Assembly: GCA_033344875.1 (NCBI GenBank)
Contig: JAWPMO010000001.1
Location: 4,904,627-4,968,626, forward strand
DNA: 64,000 nt
Source of the DNA: Ilumatobacteraceae bacterium
GTDB lineage: Bacteria > Actinomycetota > Acidimicrobiia > Acidimicrobiales > Ilumatobacteraceae
Reading direction: 5' to 3'
The position numbers and the translations under genes were made by a program. Every line of letters starts with the position of its first letter. The stretch's first letter is position 1. The notes under the pieces are model-generated. The model saw only the letters and a program-made list of their open reading frames with translations. It had not been told where the DNA came from and did not search any database. Positions 52,808-62,018 of the stretch are shown here, one piece after another.

Positions 52808-54883
52808 TCAGGGCGACGGTGAGCCGGGGAGCATCTGGTCGATCTCCTCGGCGATCGGGCCGCTGAGCGTCGCCGCGAACTCCATCGTGAGGTGGTGCGG
52901 ATCTCGCCGGACGACGATCCCGTCGACGATCGGAACGCATCGCGGCAGCGTCGGGCAGGTGATCGAGTCGAGGTCGAGGGTGCGAACCAGGTCCGATCGA
53001 GCGGCGATCGCTCGCTCGGCGGCCTCCTCGGTGCCCTGCGCATGCGCCTCGATCACACACTCCGATGCCATCGTCGCCGCTGAGAGACAACTGACCGGGT
53101 TGGCATCGAGATGGGGAAAGGGCTCGATGACCAGTACGGGGACACCGTGTTGCTCGAGTCGCTCGAGCGTCTCGATGGTCGCACGCTCGACGAGGCTTGC
53201 TCGGTCGAGGCCCTGCCACGCGGGATTCGGTGTGGTCATCGCACCTCGGCCCTCGACCGACGCCGGAAAGCCCGCCACGACGATCAGTTCGGGTTCGATC
53301 ATCTCGATCCGTCCGCCGTAGGTGAGTTCGCGCCGCTCCGCACAGCGTCGGGACTTGTCGCCGTCGGCATCGCCGAGGAGTTCGAACTGCCACGGGCATC
53401 CCTGGGAGAAGTCGAGCGCCAGCGACATGTCGCGACCGGCCGCTACCTGCTCGAGGGCGGGGAGCAGCATCCGTGCGTGGCTGTCGCCGATGAGCAGCAT
53501 GGTGCCGGCGGAGCCCTCGGCGACGAAGCAATCCGAGCCGTCGAGTCGCTCGCACGTCGGCACGTCGGGAACCGCGACGGCCAGCGCCGACCAGTCGACG
53601 TCGGGCACGACGACGTCGTCGGTGATCGCACCGTCGAGGGAGGACGACCGGGCGACGATGGTCGGGGTGCGATCGGCTTCCAAGAGCGCCGGCGCGACGA
53701 CCAGCCCGGCGACGGTCGCCGCGGACACGCCCAGCGCGATCGCCACGACCGGCGCACGATCCAGCCGCGACGGCCGTCGAACCGGCCGTTCGAGCATCTC
53801 GGCGCTCAGCGCGGCGAGGGCCGTGCCGACGACGCCGGAAACCACGAGCGCACTGACCGGGCCCATGTCGACCAGCGCTTCGGTCAGCACCAACACCGGC
53901 CAGTGCCAGAGGTAGGTGCCGTACGAGATCTGACCCAGGTACCGAACCGTCGGTCGCGACAGCACACCGGTCGCCGCGGACCGGCCCAACTCGAGCGAGG
54001 CGATCGAACCGACGGCGACGACCGCGGCCAGCAACCCCCTGGTGGAAACGTCGACGTCGATCGCCGGTGTGGCGAGCAGGACGAACACGGTCAGGACGAC
54101 GGGGGCGACGACGCCGACGGCCGCAGCGCCGCCTCGCCACCGCTCCACCATCGACCTGACGTCGTGCCGCCAGAACAGGAGTGCGAGCGCCGACCCGGCC
54201 AAGATCTGGTAGGCGCGTGCGTCGGTGCCCAGGTAGGCGCGGTTGGTGTCGCCGTCGGCGAGCACGATCTGTGCGGCGACGCTGAGCACGATCGCCACGA
54301 TCATCGTCGCGAGCAACGAGGCGAACCGTGGGGCGAGCCGCCAGGCGACGATGAGGACGAGGGGGAAGCCGACGTAGAACTGTTCTTCGATGGCGAGCGA
54401 CCAGAAATGGATGAACGGGCTCTCGGGCCCCTCACTGGCGAAGTAGTCGCTGCTCTCGTGCAGGAAATGCCAGTTCGCGAACCAGAGTGAGCTGGCCGTG
54501 GCATCGCCGGTCAGCGTCGATCGGTCGAAGGAGGTGAGCACGAGGAGCGCGCCGAGCGACGTGCCGATCACCGCGACGGTCGCCGCCGGGATCAGCCGTC
54601 GCGCTCGTCGGCCGTAGAACCTGGTCAAGCGGATTCGACCGTGGTTCGACAGGTCTTGGAGCAGCACCATCGTGACCAGATACCCCGACAGGGTGAAGAA
54701 CAGGTCGACCCCGATGAAACCGCCGTCGAATCCGCTGACCCCTGCGTGGTACGCCACGACGAGGTACACCGCGACGGTCCGCAGACCGTCGAGGTGCGGG
54801 CGTTGGGCCCACGGTGTCGCGGAGGGAGCGAGCTGCCTCGCCGATTCGGGGAGGGCCGCGACGGATCGCGCCGCGTCGGTCAT
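52808..54883 (-). CDS. Acyltransferase-3 / SGNH O-acyltransferase (OafA-like)
   Basis: 691 residues from the ATG at 54883 (a GTG at 54889 adds two). The N-terminal membrane part (about 30-380, ten to eleven helices) has LVVAYHAGVSGFDGGFIGVD with the catalytic histidine and SLAIEEQFYVGFPLVL, YLGQISYGTYLWHWPVL. The C-terminal SGNH domain has LLIGDSHARMLLP and a terminal DPHHLT with the Asp-His pair. OafA-type enzymes O-acetylate surface polysaccharides across the membrane. Follows the exporter ATPase by 21 bp on the same strand. Confidence 0.92.
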   Translation of the reverse strand: MTDAARSVAALPESARQLAPSATPWAQRPHLDGLRTVAVYLVVAYHAGVSGFDGGFIGVDLFFTLSGYLVTMVLLQDLSNHGRIRLTRFYGRRARRLIPAATVAVIGTSLGALLVLTSFDRSTLTGDATASSLWFANWHFLHESSDYFASEGPESPFIHFWSLAIEEQFYVGFPLVLIVAWRLAPRFASLLATMIVAIVLSVAAQIVLADGDTNRAYLGTDARAYQILAGSALALLFWRHDVRSMVERWRGGAAAVGVVAPVVLTVFVLLATPAIDVDVSTRGLLAAVVAVGSIASLELGRSAATGVLSRPTVRYLGQISYGTYLWHWPVLVLTEALVDMGPVSALVVSGVVGTALAALSAEMLERPVRRPSRLDRAPVVAIALGVSAATVAGLVVAPALLEADRTPTIVARSSSLDGAITDDVVVPDVDWSALAVAVPDVPTCERLDGSDCFVAEGSAGTMLLIGDSHARMLLPALEQVAAGRDMSLALDFSQGCPWQFELLGDADGDKSRRCAERRELTYGGRIEMIEPELIVVAGFPASVEGRGAMTTPNPAWQGLDRASLVERATIETLERLEQHGVPVLVIEPFPHLDANPVSCLSAATMASECVIEAHAQGTEEAAERAIAARSDLVRTLDLDSITCPTLPRCVPIVDGIVVRRDPHHLTMEFAATLSGPIAEEIDQMLPGSPSP

Positions 54884-54904
54884 GTTCACCGCCGAGGCCG
54901 TGAG

Positions 54905-55672
54905 CTAATCGTCGGCTTCGTACGCGTTGGCGACATCATCCGCCGGACCGTCCATCACGATCTGCCCGGATTCGAGCCAGATCGCTCGTGAGCAGGTCTG
55001 GCGGATCTCGTTGAGGTTGTGGGTCACCATCACGAGGGTTCCGGCCTGTTGCTGCATCTCCCTCAACCGTTCGAGACTCTTTCGTCGGAAGTGACGGTCG
55101 CCGACGGCGAGCGCCTCGTCGATCAGCAGGATCGGCGGCTGCGTCATCGTGGCGATCGAGAACGTGAGTCGCGCCTTCATGCCCGAGCTGTACGTTCGCA
55201 TCGGCCGATCGATCGCATCGGCCAGTTCGGAGAACTCGATGACATCGGGCATGCGGGCCTCGATCTCGTCGGGCAGCAACCCCATCGCGAGCCCGCCCAG
55301 CATGACGTTGCGACGACCCGAGAGTTGGGCGTCGAGTGCTGCGTTGACGGCGAGGAGTTGCGCCCGGCCGCGAATGAGGACACGTCCGGCCGACATCGGT
55401 TGGACCCCGGCGATCGCGCGCAAGAGGGTCGACTTGCCGGAACCGTTCGGTCCGATCAGCCCGACGGCTTGACCGACGCCGATCGTGAGACTGACGCCGC
55501 GGACGGCGTGGACCTCGGTGCCGCGCCGCGACCGGAAGCCGCTTCTCACGAGTTCGGCGAGCCGGAGATTGCGGTCCTCGAGCACCCGATACCGGATGTG
55601 TACGTCGTCGACGACGATCGCGGGCGGGGCCGATTCCGGTGCCTCGAGGGCCGGCCCGCTATCCCTCGCCAT
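54905..55672 (-). CDS. ABC-2 polysaccharide exporter ATPase (TagH/Wzt type, short)
   Basis: 255 residues from the ATG at 55672, with GGAGG 6 nt upstream. Walker A GLIGPNGSGKSTLLRAIAG, the LSGRRN region, signature YSSGMKARLTFSIAT and Walker B LLIDEALAVGD, all typical of the polysaccharide/teichoic acid exporter ATPases. It ends soon after the ATPase fold and lacks the C-terminal carbohydrate-binding domain of Wzt. Overlaps the permease end by 14 bp and is the energising subunit for it. Confidence 0.92.
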   Translation of the reverse strand: MARDSGPALEAPESAPPAIVVDDVHIRYRVLEDRNLRLAELVRSGFRSRRGTEVHAVRGVSLTIGVGQAVGLIGPNGSGKSTLLRAIAGVQPMSAGRVLIRGRAQLLAVNAALDAQLSGRRNVMLGGLAMGLLPDEIEARMPDVIEFSELADAIDRPMRTYSSGMKARLTFSIATMTQPPILLIDEALAVGDRHFRRKSLERLREMQQQAGTLVMVTHNLNEIRQTCSRAIWLESGQIVMDGPADDVANAYEADD

Positions 55673-56513
55673 ACGAGTCCTCCGCACGACGGAACCACCA
55701 GAGGCCGCCGACGAGCAGGACGGCCGACCAGGCGCCGGCGATCATCGCCAGCTGCCAGTCGATCACGTTTCCTTCGAGGACGGCGCCGCGGTAGATCTCG
55801 AGGAAGCAGTAGAGCGGGTTGAGTCGGAAGATGATCTCGTACGACTTGCCGTCGACGTAGGCGTTCACGTTGAACAGGACGCCCGAGAAGTAGAAGCCGA
55901 GCCGGAAGATGAACGGCAAGACCTGCTGCACGTCGGCCAGGTGACTCACCGAACGAGCGGTGATCATCGCGAGCCCTGCATTGAACGCGGTCTGCACCAC
56001 GAAGAACGGGATCACCAGCAGCCAGCTGGCCGAAACGGGCTCGCCGGTGAGGAGCGCGACGACGAACATCACGGCGAACGGTGGAATCGTCGCGAGCGCT
56101 TCGGTCACCGTGGTCGTGATCGGGAGCGTGGCCCGTGGGAACGAGACCATCTTCATCAGTCCGCGGTACTTGACCAGACTGCGCGCTCCGGTGATCGCGC
56201 ACTTCTGCGAGTAGCTGTAGACGAAGATGCCGATCGACAGGTACCCCAGGAAGTTGTCGACGCCGCGTGTGGTGTCGAGCACGAGCCCGAAGAACAGGAA
56301 GAAGACGCCGATCTGCAGCAACGGATTGAGCAGGTGCCAGAGGTTGCCGAGCACCGAGTTGATCTGCCGCGTGCGGAGCGCAGCCTTGGAGACGTAGGAG
56401 ATGTAGTGGCGACGTTCCCAGATGCCGCGGAGGTACGACGGGAGGCGCTCGGCTTCGCGAGCGTCGGAGAGACCGTCGGTCGCGATGACACCCTGCGGGC
56501 TCGGCTGAGTCAC
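55659..56513 (-). CDS. ABC-2 polysaccharide exporter permease (TagG/Wzm type)
   Basis: 284 residues from the GTG at 56513. The N-terminal amphipathic part RREADNSVLGN-like segment (RTRQINSVLGNLWHLLNPL) precedes six membrane helices; the LLNPLLQIGVFFLFFGLVL first helix and FYFSGVLFNVNAY region are typical of the ABC-2 family exporting polysaccharides. Start overlaps the GT2 stop (GTGA at 56510-56513). Operon order is sugar transferase, GT2, permease, ATPase, acyltransferase, which forms a compact synthesis-export unit. Confidence 0.9.
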   Translation of the reverse strand: MTQPSPQGVIATDGLSDAREAERLPSYLRGIWERRHYISYVSKAALRTRQINSVLGNLWHLLNPLLQIGVFFLFFGLVLDTTRGVDNFLGYLSIGIFVYSYSQKCAITGARSLVKYRGLMKMVSFPRATLPITTTVTEALATIPPFAVMFVVALLTGEPVSASWLLVIPFFVVQTAFNAGLAMITARSVSHLADVQQVLPFIFRLGFYFSGVLFNVNAYVDGKSYEIIFRLNPLYCFLEIYRGAVLEGNVIDWQLAMIAGAWSAVLLVGGLWWFRRAEDSYGEG

Positions 56514-57562
56514 TCGCAGGATGCTACCCGGGGGGTCCTGAGGAGTGCCGGTTCCGTCCGCTTGCCGGGGCGCAGGAGACGCGCCAGGAAACCGGTGCTC
56601 CACGAGAGTTGGCTGACGAGTAGCACGCCGGCAGTGCGGGTGAGCCGGGGAGCCCGGCGGCCCGCGACCACCGTGAGGACGCCGACCACGATGCCCGCTT
56701 GTCTGAGCCGCCGGGAGCGCAGTACGGCGACCGCCGCGAACGCAGCCCCTGGTACGACCAGGGCTGCTGCCGCCTGGCGCGCCCGAAGTGACTCGGGATA
56801 CCGCCGGAGGACTTCGAGTTTCCACCAGCCGTACTCGTAGTACTGCTCGGCGAGTGCCCGCCAGGTACCCCGCGGCCGGTAGCCGACGCTCAGGGCCGGA
56901 TCGAACCACACGTCGCCACCGGCGCGGCGGAGACGGATGTTCAACTCGTAGTCCTGGTTCCGGATCAGCGTCTGGTCGAACCAGCCGACCGCGTTGCCGG
57001 CGGAACGGTCGAACACACCCAGATAGACGGTGTCGACCGCCCCCTCGGCGCCGCCGACGCGGTAGGTGGCGCCGCCGGTTCCGACCCACGAGGTGGTCGC
57101 CGACGCGACCGCTTCTTCGAACGGAGATTCGGGTCGCGGCACCTGCATACCGCCGACGTTGACCGCCCCGGTCCGGCACATCGTCTCGACGGCCCGGGTG
57201 ATGTAACCGTCGGACAGTTCGGCGTGTCCGTCGACGCGGACGACGATCGACCCGGAGGTGGCGGAGATCGCCGCGTTCAGGCCGGCCGGTGTGACGCCGG
57301 CCGGATTGTCGACGACGTGTACCCGGTCGTGCGCGGCGGCCAGTCGGGCGGCGACGGCGGCCGTGTCGTCGTCGGAGGGAGCGACCGCGAGACACACGTC
57401 GAACGGCCGCGGATAGTCCTGCGACAGGATCGACACCACCGCACGCTCCAACGTCGGGCCCTCGTTGCGGACCGGCACGACCACGGAGACGGTCGGCCAG
57501 CCGTCACGTTCGACGTCGCGCCTGTGACACGCCGCCCGCAGTGCGGGTCGTGCCTCAGACAC
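56510..57562 (-). CDS. Glycosyltransferase family 2 with C-terminal membrane part
   Basis: 350 residues from the GTG at 57562. PTVSVVVPVRNEGPTLERAVV, LAVAPSDDDTAAVAARL, VVRVDGHAELSDGYI (the metal-binding DxH in place of DxD) and FDQTLIRNQDYELNIRLRRAGG with the acceptor ED motif. It resembles ExoA/succinoglycan-type transferases. Hydrophobic segments at about 262-290 and 315-335 would anchor it. Overlaps the sugar-phosphate transferase end by 8 bp and acts just after initiation. Confidence 0.86.
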   Translation of the reverse strand: MSEARPALRAACHRRDVERDGWPTVSVVVPVRNEGPTLERAVVSILSQDYPRPFDVCLAVAPSDDDTAAVAARLAAAHDRVHVVDNPAGVTPAGLNAAISATSGSIVVRVDGHAELSDGYITRAVETMCRTGAVNVGGMQVPRPESPFEEAVASATTSWVGTGGATYRVGGAEGAVDTVYLGVFDRSAGNAVGWFDQTLIRNQDYELNIRLRRAGGDVWFDPALSVGYRPRGTWRALAEQYYEYGWWKLEVLRRYPESLRARQAAAALVVPGAAFAAVAVLRSRRLRQAGIVVGVLTVVAGRRAPRLTRTAGVLLVSQLSWSTGFLARLLRPGKRTEPALLRTPRVASCE

Positions 57563-58961
57563 GGCGGCTGAGCACGACCCAGACGGTGCGCAGCAGGATC
57601 TGGATGTCGAGCACGATCGACCAGTTGACGAGGTACTGGAGGTCGTAACCCAGCTTGAACGCGGCGTCGGTCTCGTACCGCCCGTTGATCTGGGCGAAGC
57701 CGGTGATGCCGGGTGGGAGTTCGTGGCGTCGGGCATACCCGGCGACGTCCTGCTCGATGGTGAGGATCATCTCCGGCCGCTCGGGGCGCGGCCCGACGAG
57801 CGACATCTCACCACGGAGGACGTTCCAGATCTGGGGGAGCTCGTCCGCTCGGGTCGACCGCATCCAACGCAGCGCCGGCACGACCCGTGGATCACCGGAT
57901 GACGAGTACTGTGCCCCGTTCTCCTCGGCGTCGGGCACCATCGTGCGGAACTTGATGACCTCGAACCGGCGGCCGCGCAGGCCGACGCGGGTCTGACGGA
58001 AGAAGACGGGTCCGCCGGCGACCACCCGCACGTAGAGCGCCAACAACCCGAGGAGCGGCAGCACGATCGGCGCGATGGTGATCGTGACCACGAGGTCGAA
58101 CAGGCGCTTGAGCCGCAACTGGTGCGACGCCATCGCGTGGGTCCGCATCCGGGTGAACGGCATCCCGGCGATCTCGCGTACCGACTGGAGGCCGAGCAGG
58201 GTCTCCCTGGCGCTCACGCGCTGGTGGACGCCGACGCCTTCACGGTCGAGCGCGGTGAGCGGCTCGGGGAAGGCCGACGAGAACGCCGACAGGTCGAGCA
58301 GCAGGACGTCGGTCGCGGTCGTACCGTGGACGCGGTCGAACAGCTCGGTCGTGTGTTCGGCCGTGCCGACGACGACGGCGTGCGAGGCACCGGCGAAATG
58401 CCGCTGCGCCAACTCGACCGCCACGCCGTGGCCGACGAGGAGCACCCGTGAGGGGCCCATCCGACGATTCGCGAAGTAGCGGCTGATCGTGCGGTTGGCG
58501 GTGAGCCACACCGACGCGACGATCAGGAGCACCCCGAGGTTGAGACGGGGCATGAGGTATCGATCGGTGAGGACCGCGGCGAGACCGTCGATCGCCACGG
58601 CGATGCCCGTCGCGACGGCGATACGGGGGAGCCACGGTCGGTAGCCGAGGCGGGGTTCGCGCTCGTACAGGCCGGCGAAGTAGTTGACCAGCAGGTGGAT
58701 CGCGGTCGCGAGGCCGAACCCGATCCAGTAGTGGCTCCGGGGATACGTCGGCCAGGTCCAACCGAACCGGACGAGATTGATGACCACCATCGACGCGAAC
58801 AGGCTGACCGCGTCGAGCACGAAGAGGAACCGGAAACCACGATCCCACATCCAGCCGAGCGGTCGGCCGGCACGGCCGATGGCGCGCTCGATCGCCTCGG
58901 GGAACGGCTGCACCTCGGCAGTCTCGGGCTCGAGTCCCGGCGGTCGGGTCATCTCACGCAT
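57555..58961 (-). CDS. Initiating polyprenyl-phosphate sugar-phosphate transferase (WbaP/exopolysaccharide type)
   Basis: 468 residues. Four N-terminal helices (about 45-160), a CoA-binding-like middle domain, one helix near 292-315, and the catalytic C-terminus with KRLFDLVVTITIAPIVLPLL, FRQTRVGLRGRRFEVIKFRTM and DELPQIWNVLRGEMSLVGPRPERPEM. This is the WbaP/CpsE type that moves a hexose-1-phosphate to undecaprenyl phosphate and starts polymer synthesis. GAGGTGA lies 6 nt before the ATG at 58961. First gene of the minus-strand synthesis-export operon. Confidence 0.94.
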   Translation of the reverse strand: MREMTRPPGLEPETAEVQPFPEAIERAIGRAGRPLGWMWDRGFRFLFVLDAVSLFASMVVINLVRFGWTWPTYPRSHYWIGFGLATAIHLLVNYFAGLYEREPRLGYRPWLPRIAVATGIAVAIDGLAAVLTDRYLMPRLNLGVLLIVASVWLTANRTISRYFANRRMGPSRVLLVGHGVAVELAQRHFAGASHAVVVGTAEHTTELFDRVHGTTATDVLLLDLSAFSSAFPEPLTALDREGVGVHQRVSARETLLGLQSVREIAGMPFTRMRTHAMASHQLRLKRLFDLVVTITIAPIVLPLLGLLALYVRVVAGGPVFFRQTRVGLRGRRFEVIKFRTMVPDAEENGAQYSSSGDPRVVPALRWMRSTRADELPQIWNVLRGEMSLVGPRPERPEMILTIEQDVAGYARRHELPPGITGFAQINGRYETDAAFKLGYDLQYLVNWSIVLDIQILLRTVWVVLSRRV

Positions 58962-59019
58962 GGGCGATCACCTCGCAGCGTACTCCTGGTCGGCGTTCGA
59001 ACGCCGTAGCCTCGGTGTT

Positions 59020-59271
59020 ATGAACGACCGGGTGGACGCCGCGGCGATCGAACGCCGGCTCGACGAGTTGGAGCGTGAATCGCAGGAGCGCCGCGCCGAA
59101 CTCCGTGCGTTGGCGGCCGAACTGCCGGCGGCCACGAGTCGCCGGGCGTACCTGCGTTCGATGGTCACCGGCGTGATCGATGCCCCCGACAAGCCCCAGG
59201 TGGCCAAGCGCGTGGCGTCGAAGGTCGCACGCACCCCTGCTGACCTGGTGCGACGCCTCCGGGCTCGCTGA
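59020..59271 (+). CDS. Small coiled-coil protein
   Basis: 83 residues. The first half (AAIERRLDELERESQERRAELRALAAEL) is a heptad-type helix, and the second half is basic (KPQVAKRVASKVARTPADLVRRLRAR). TAGCCT at 59007-59012 is 7 nt before the ATG (leaderless pattern). It ends one base before the two-domain glycosyltransferase and could be a scaffold or membrane-associating partner for it. No family recognised. Confidence 0.7.
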   Translation: MNDRVDAAAIERRLDELERESQERRAELRALAAELPAATSRRAYLRSMVTGVIDAPDKPQVAKRVASKVARTPADLVRRLRAR

Positions 59272-59272
59272 C

Positions 59273-61126
59273 ATGGCCGACGTCGCCGTGCGGGATCTCA
59301 ACGTGTACGTCGCCCCGCGCGGCAACGCGTTCATGACCGACATCGCCCGCTGGATCACCGAAGCGGGAGCGCTCACGGGCCGCACGGCCCGGCTGGTCGA
59401 CGACGGTTCGACCCCCCACGACTCCGACGCGATCAACCTCGTGGTGGCGCCGCACGAGTTCTACCTGCTCGGGGGCGACGACGACGCCACCATCGACCGC
59501 TCGGCCCGCCTGAGCGTTCCTGTGTGCACCGAGCAGCCCGGGACGCGCTGGTTCGACATCGGTCTCGTCACGGCTGCGGCGGGTCGGATGGCGCTCGACA
59601 TCAACACGCACGGGGTGGCCGCACTGCAGGCTGCCGGTGTCGATGCGGCGCACCTCCGGCTCGGCGGCGTCCCGTCGATGGTCGCCCCGAACGTCGAGCG
59701 CGACATCGACGTGGTGCTCCTCGGCGGCAAGACCGAGCGGCGGGCGGCCCGCCTGGCGGCCATGGCGCCGGGACTGTGGCAGCACCATTGCGACCTGCGG
59801 CTGTTCTCGTTCTCCAAGCCGGTACGGCCCGACACGCCCGGGCTCGTGTTCGGCGACGACAAGTACCGCCTGCTCGCCCGCAGCCGCATCCTGCTCAACA
59901 TCCACCGCGACGATCAGCGCCCGGGCTACTTCGAGTGGGCCCGCATGATCGAGGCGATGGCGAACGGCTGCTGCATCGTCACCGAGCCCGTCACCGGGTT
60001 CGAGCCGTTCGTCGAGGGCCGCGACTTCATCGCCACCGACGATCTCGAAGGTGCCGTGGCCGAACTGTTGGCCGACGACGCCCGTTGCCGGGAGATCGGC
60101 GAAGCGGCCCGTCGCGCAGCGATCGAGATGCACCCGCTGGAAGCCTCGATCGCCCCGTTGCTCGACCGACTCGATCGGCTTCCCGCACCGGAACCCGCGC
60201 CGCGTCGGACGCCGAAGTACCGGCAGCGGATGGTCGCCGCCGAGCAGCGGCCGCTGCTGCCCGTGTTCCGGCCGAACCGCGCGATCCGGACGAAGTTGTA
60301 CCGAGCGCTGATCGCCGAGACCAACCTGCAGCGGCGGATCGAGCGGGCCCGATCGCTGCTCGTGTACGGCGTCGACGACCACACCGAGATCGTCGAGTCC
60401 GAGGCGTACGGCACCGCGTCTCCCCAGGTCAGCGTGGTCGTGACCTTGTACAACTACGCACACCTGGTGTTGGAGACACTCGACTCGATCGCGGCGAGTG
60501 TCGGCGTCGATCTCGAGGTGATCGTCGTCGACGACCACTCGTCCGACGACGGCCGCGTCGTCGTCGAGCGGTTCATCGGCGAGCATCCCGATCTGCCGGT
60601 GCTGCTGCTCGGCAGTGATATCAACCGTGGGTTGCCGGCCGCCCGCAACCTCGGGTTCGCTCACGCCCGTGCCGACCGGGTCATGGTGATGGACGCCGAC
60701 AACCTGGTCTACCCGAACGCCATCGCGCGGCTGTCGCAGGCGCTCGACGACGACCCCGATGCCGCGTTCGCGTACTCGTCGCTCGAGGAGTTCGGTGTCG
60801 AACCCGGTGTGCGGAGCGCCATGGCGTTCAGCGTCGAGCGACTCTGCGCCGGCAACTACATCGATGCCCAGGCGATGATCCGGCTCGACGCCTGGGCCCG
60901 CCACGGCGGCTACCGCACGGGTGACGAGATGATCTTCGGCTGGGAGGACTGGGAGCTGTGGCTGAGGATCGCCGCGGCCGGCGAGCACGGCGTCCACGTC
61001 GCCCAGCTGCTCGGTCGATACCGGACCCAGGCGGAGTCGATGCTCAGCACCACGAACCTGGTCGCGGACCAGATGATGGAACACCTCCAGGCCGTTCATC
61101 CCGGTCTGCCGTGGTCGATCGACTGA
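59273..61126 (+). CDS. Two-domain glycosyltransferase (GT-B plus GT2)
   Basis: 617 residues. The N-terminal part (1-315) has a GT-B C-terminal fold with SRILLNIHRDDQRPGYFEWARMIEAMANGCCIVTEPVTGFEPF, typical of CgeB/Glyco_trans_1_2-type enzymes. The C-terminal part (about 385-610) is a GT2 unit: PQVSVVVTLYNYAHLVLETL, VIVVDDHSSDDGRVVVE and VMVMDADNLVYPNAI (DxD), with FGWEDWELWLRIAAAG as acceptor motif. Two activities in one chain suggest alternating sugar addition. Directly follows the coiled-coil protein and precedes an ABC-2 permease. Confidence 0.87.
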   Translation: MADVAVRDLNVYVAPRGNAFMTDIARWITEAGALTGRTARLVDDGSTPHDSDAINLVVAPHEFYLLGGDDDATIDRSARLSVPVCTEQPGTRWFDIGLVTAAAGRMALDINTHGVAALQAAGVDAAHLRLGGVPSMVAPNVERDIDVVLLGGKTERRAARLAAMAPGLWQHHCDLRLFSFSKPVRPDTPGLVFGDDKYRLLARSRILLNIHRDDQRPGYFEWARMIEAMANGCCIVTEPVTGFEPFVEGRDFIATDDLEGAVAELLADDARCREIGEAARRAAIEMHPLEASIAPLLDRLDRLPAPEPAPRRTPKYRQRMVAAEQRPLLPVFRPNRAIRTKLYRALIAETNLQRRIERARSLLVYGVDDHTEIVESEAYGTASPQVSVVVTLYNYAHLVLETLDSIAASVGVDLEVIVVDDHSSDDGRVVVERFIGEHPDLPVLLLGSDINRGLPAARNLGFAHARADRVMVMDADNLVYPNAIARLSQALDDDPDAAFAYSSLEEFGVEPGVRSAMAFSVERLCAGNYIDAQAMIRLDAWARHGGYRTGDEMIFGWEDWELWLRIAAAGEHGVHVAQLLGRYRTQAESMLSTTNLVADQMMEHLQAVHPGLPWSID

Positions 61127-61171
61127 CGATCCCCGCCGGTTGGGCCGCGAGCCGCACTACGCTCCCGATCC

Positions 61172-61987
61172 ATGTCTTCGGCGAGTGAACTGATCGCGCG
61201 CCGCGAGCTCCTCTGGAACCTCACGCTGCGGGAACTCCGCGGCCGGTACAAGCGCAGCTTGCTCGGATGGGGCTGGTCGCTGCTCAACCCGATCGCGTTC
61301 ATGCTGGTCTACACGTTCGCCTTCTCGATCGTGATCGGCGCCAACCCCGACCCCGGCGTCCCCAGCGGGAACTCGTCGTACGCATTCTTCCTGCTCTGCG
61401 GGCTGCTGCCGTGGTCGTTCTTCAACGTGTCGGTCGGTGAGGCGATGGGCAGCATCGTCAGCAACGGCGCACTCGTCCGCAAGGTCGCCTTCCCCCGTGA
61501 ACACCTCGTCGTCGCCACGATCCTCGCCGGGATGTTCACGCTGGCGATCGAGCTCACCGTGCTCAGCATCGCGCTCGCGCTGTTCGGATACATCGTGCTG
61601 CAGTGGCTGCCGCTCGTGATCCTGACCTCGCTCGTCCTCGCGGTGTTCGCCGCCGGATTCGGACTCGCGCTGGCTGCCGCCAACGTCTACTTCCGCGACA
61701 TGACGTACCTGTGGGGCATCGTGGTCCAGGCATGGTTCTTCTCGACGCCGATCGTGTACCGACCGGGGTTGGTCGCCGAACGGCTCGACGAGTACCCGAC
61801 GATCGTGCGGATCTACAACGACCTGCCGATGGCCGTCGTCGTGCGCGTGTTCCGCGATCTCATGTTCAACCTGCGGATGCCGCGGTTGATCGACTACGGG
61901 CTGCTGACGGGGTATGCCGTGGTCGCGTTGCTGTTCGGCTGGTGGCTGTTCGACAAGCTCGAAGGCCGGTTCGCCGAAGAGCTCTGA
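61172..61987 (+). CDS. ABC-2 polysaccharide exporter permease (second system)
   Basis: 271 residues, six helices. RRELLWNLTLRELRGRYKRSLLGWGWSLLNPIAFMLVYTFAF is the amphipathic entry and first helix of TagG/Wzm proteins, and AWFFSTPIVYRPGLV lies before the last pair. TACGCT at 61158-61163 is 8 nt before the ATG. The likely ATPase partner (62019-63227) is on the opposite strand and converges, 31 bp away. Distinct in sequence from the permease at 55659. Confidence 0.9.
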   Translation: MSSASELIARRELLWNLTLRELRGRYKRSLLGWGWSLLNPIAFMLVYTFAFSIVIGANPDPGVPSGNSSYAFFLLCGLLPWSFFNVSVGEAMGSIVSNGALVRKVAFPREHLVVATILAGMFTLAIELTVLSIALALFGYIVLQWLPLVILTSLVLAVFAAGFGLALAAANVYFRDMTYLWGIVVQAWFFSTPIVYRPGLVAERLDEYPTIVRIYNDLPMAVVVRVFRDLMFNLRMPRLIDYGLLTGYAVVALLFGWWLFDKLEGRFAEEL

Positions 61988-62018
61988 CCGCCGCTGCGCC
62001 GTCCGGTCGGCGCCGTCG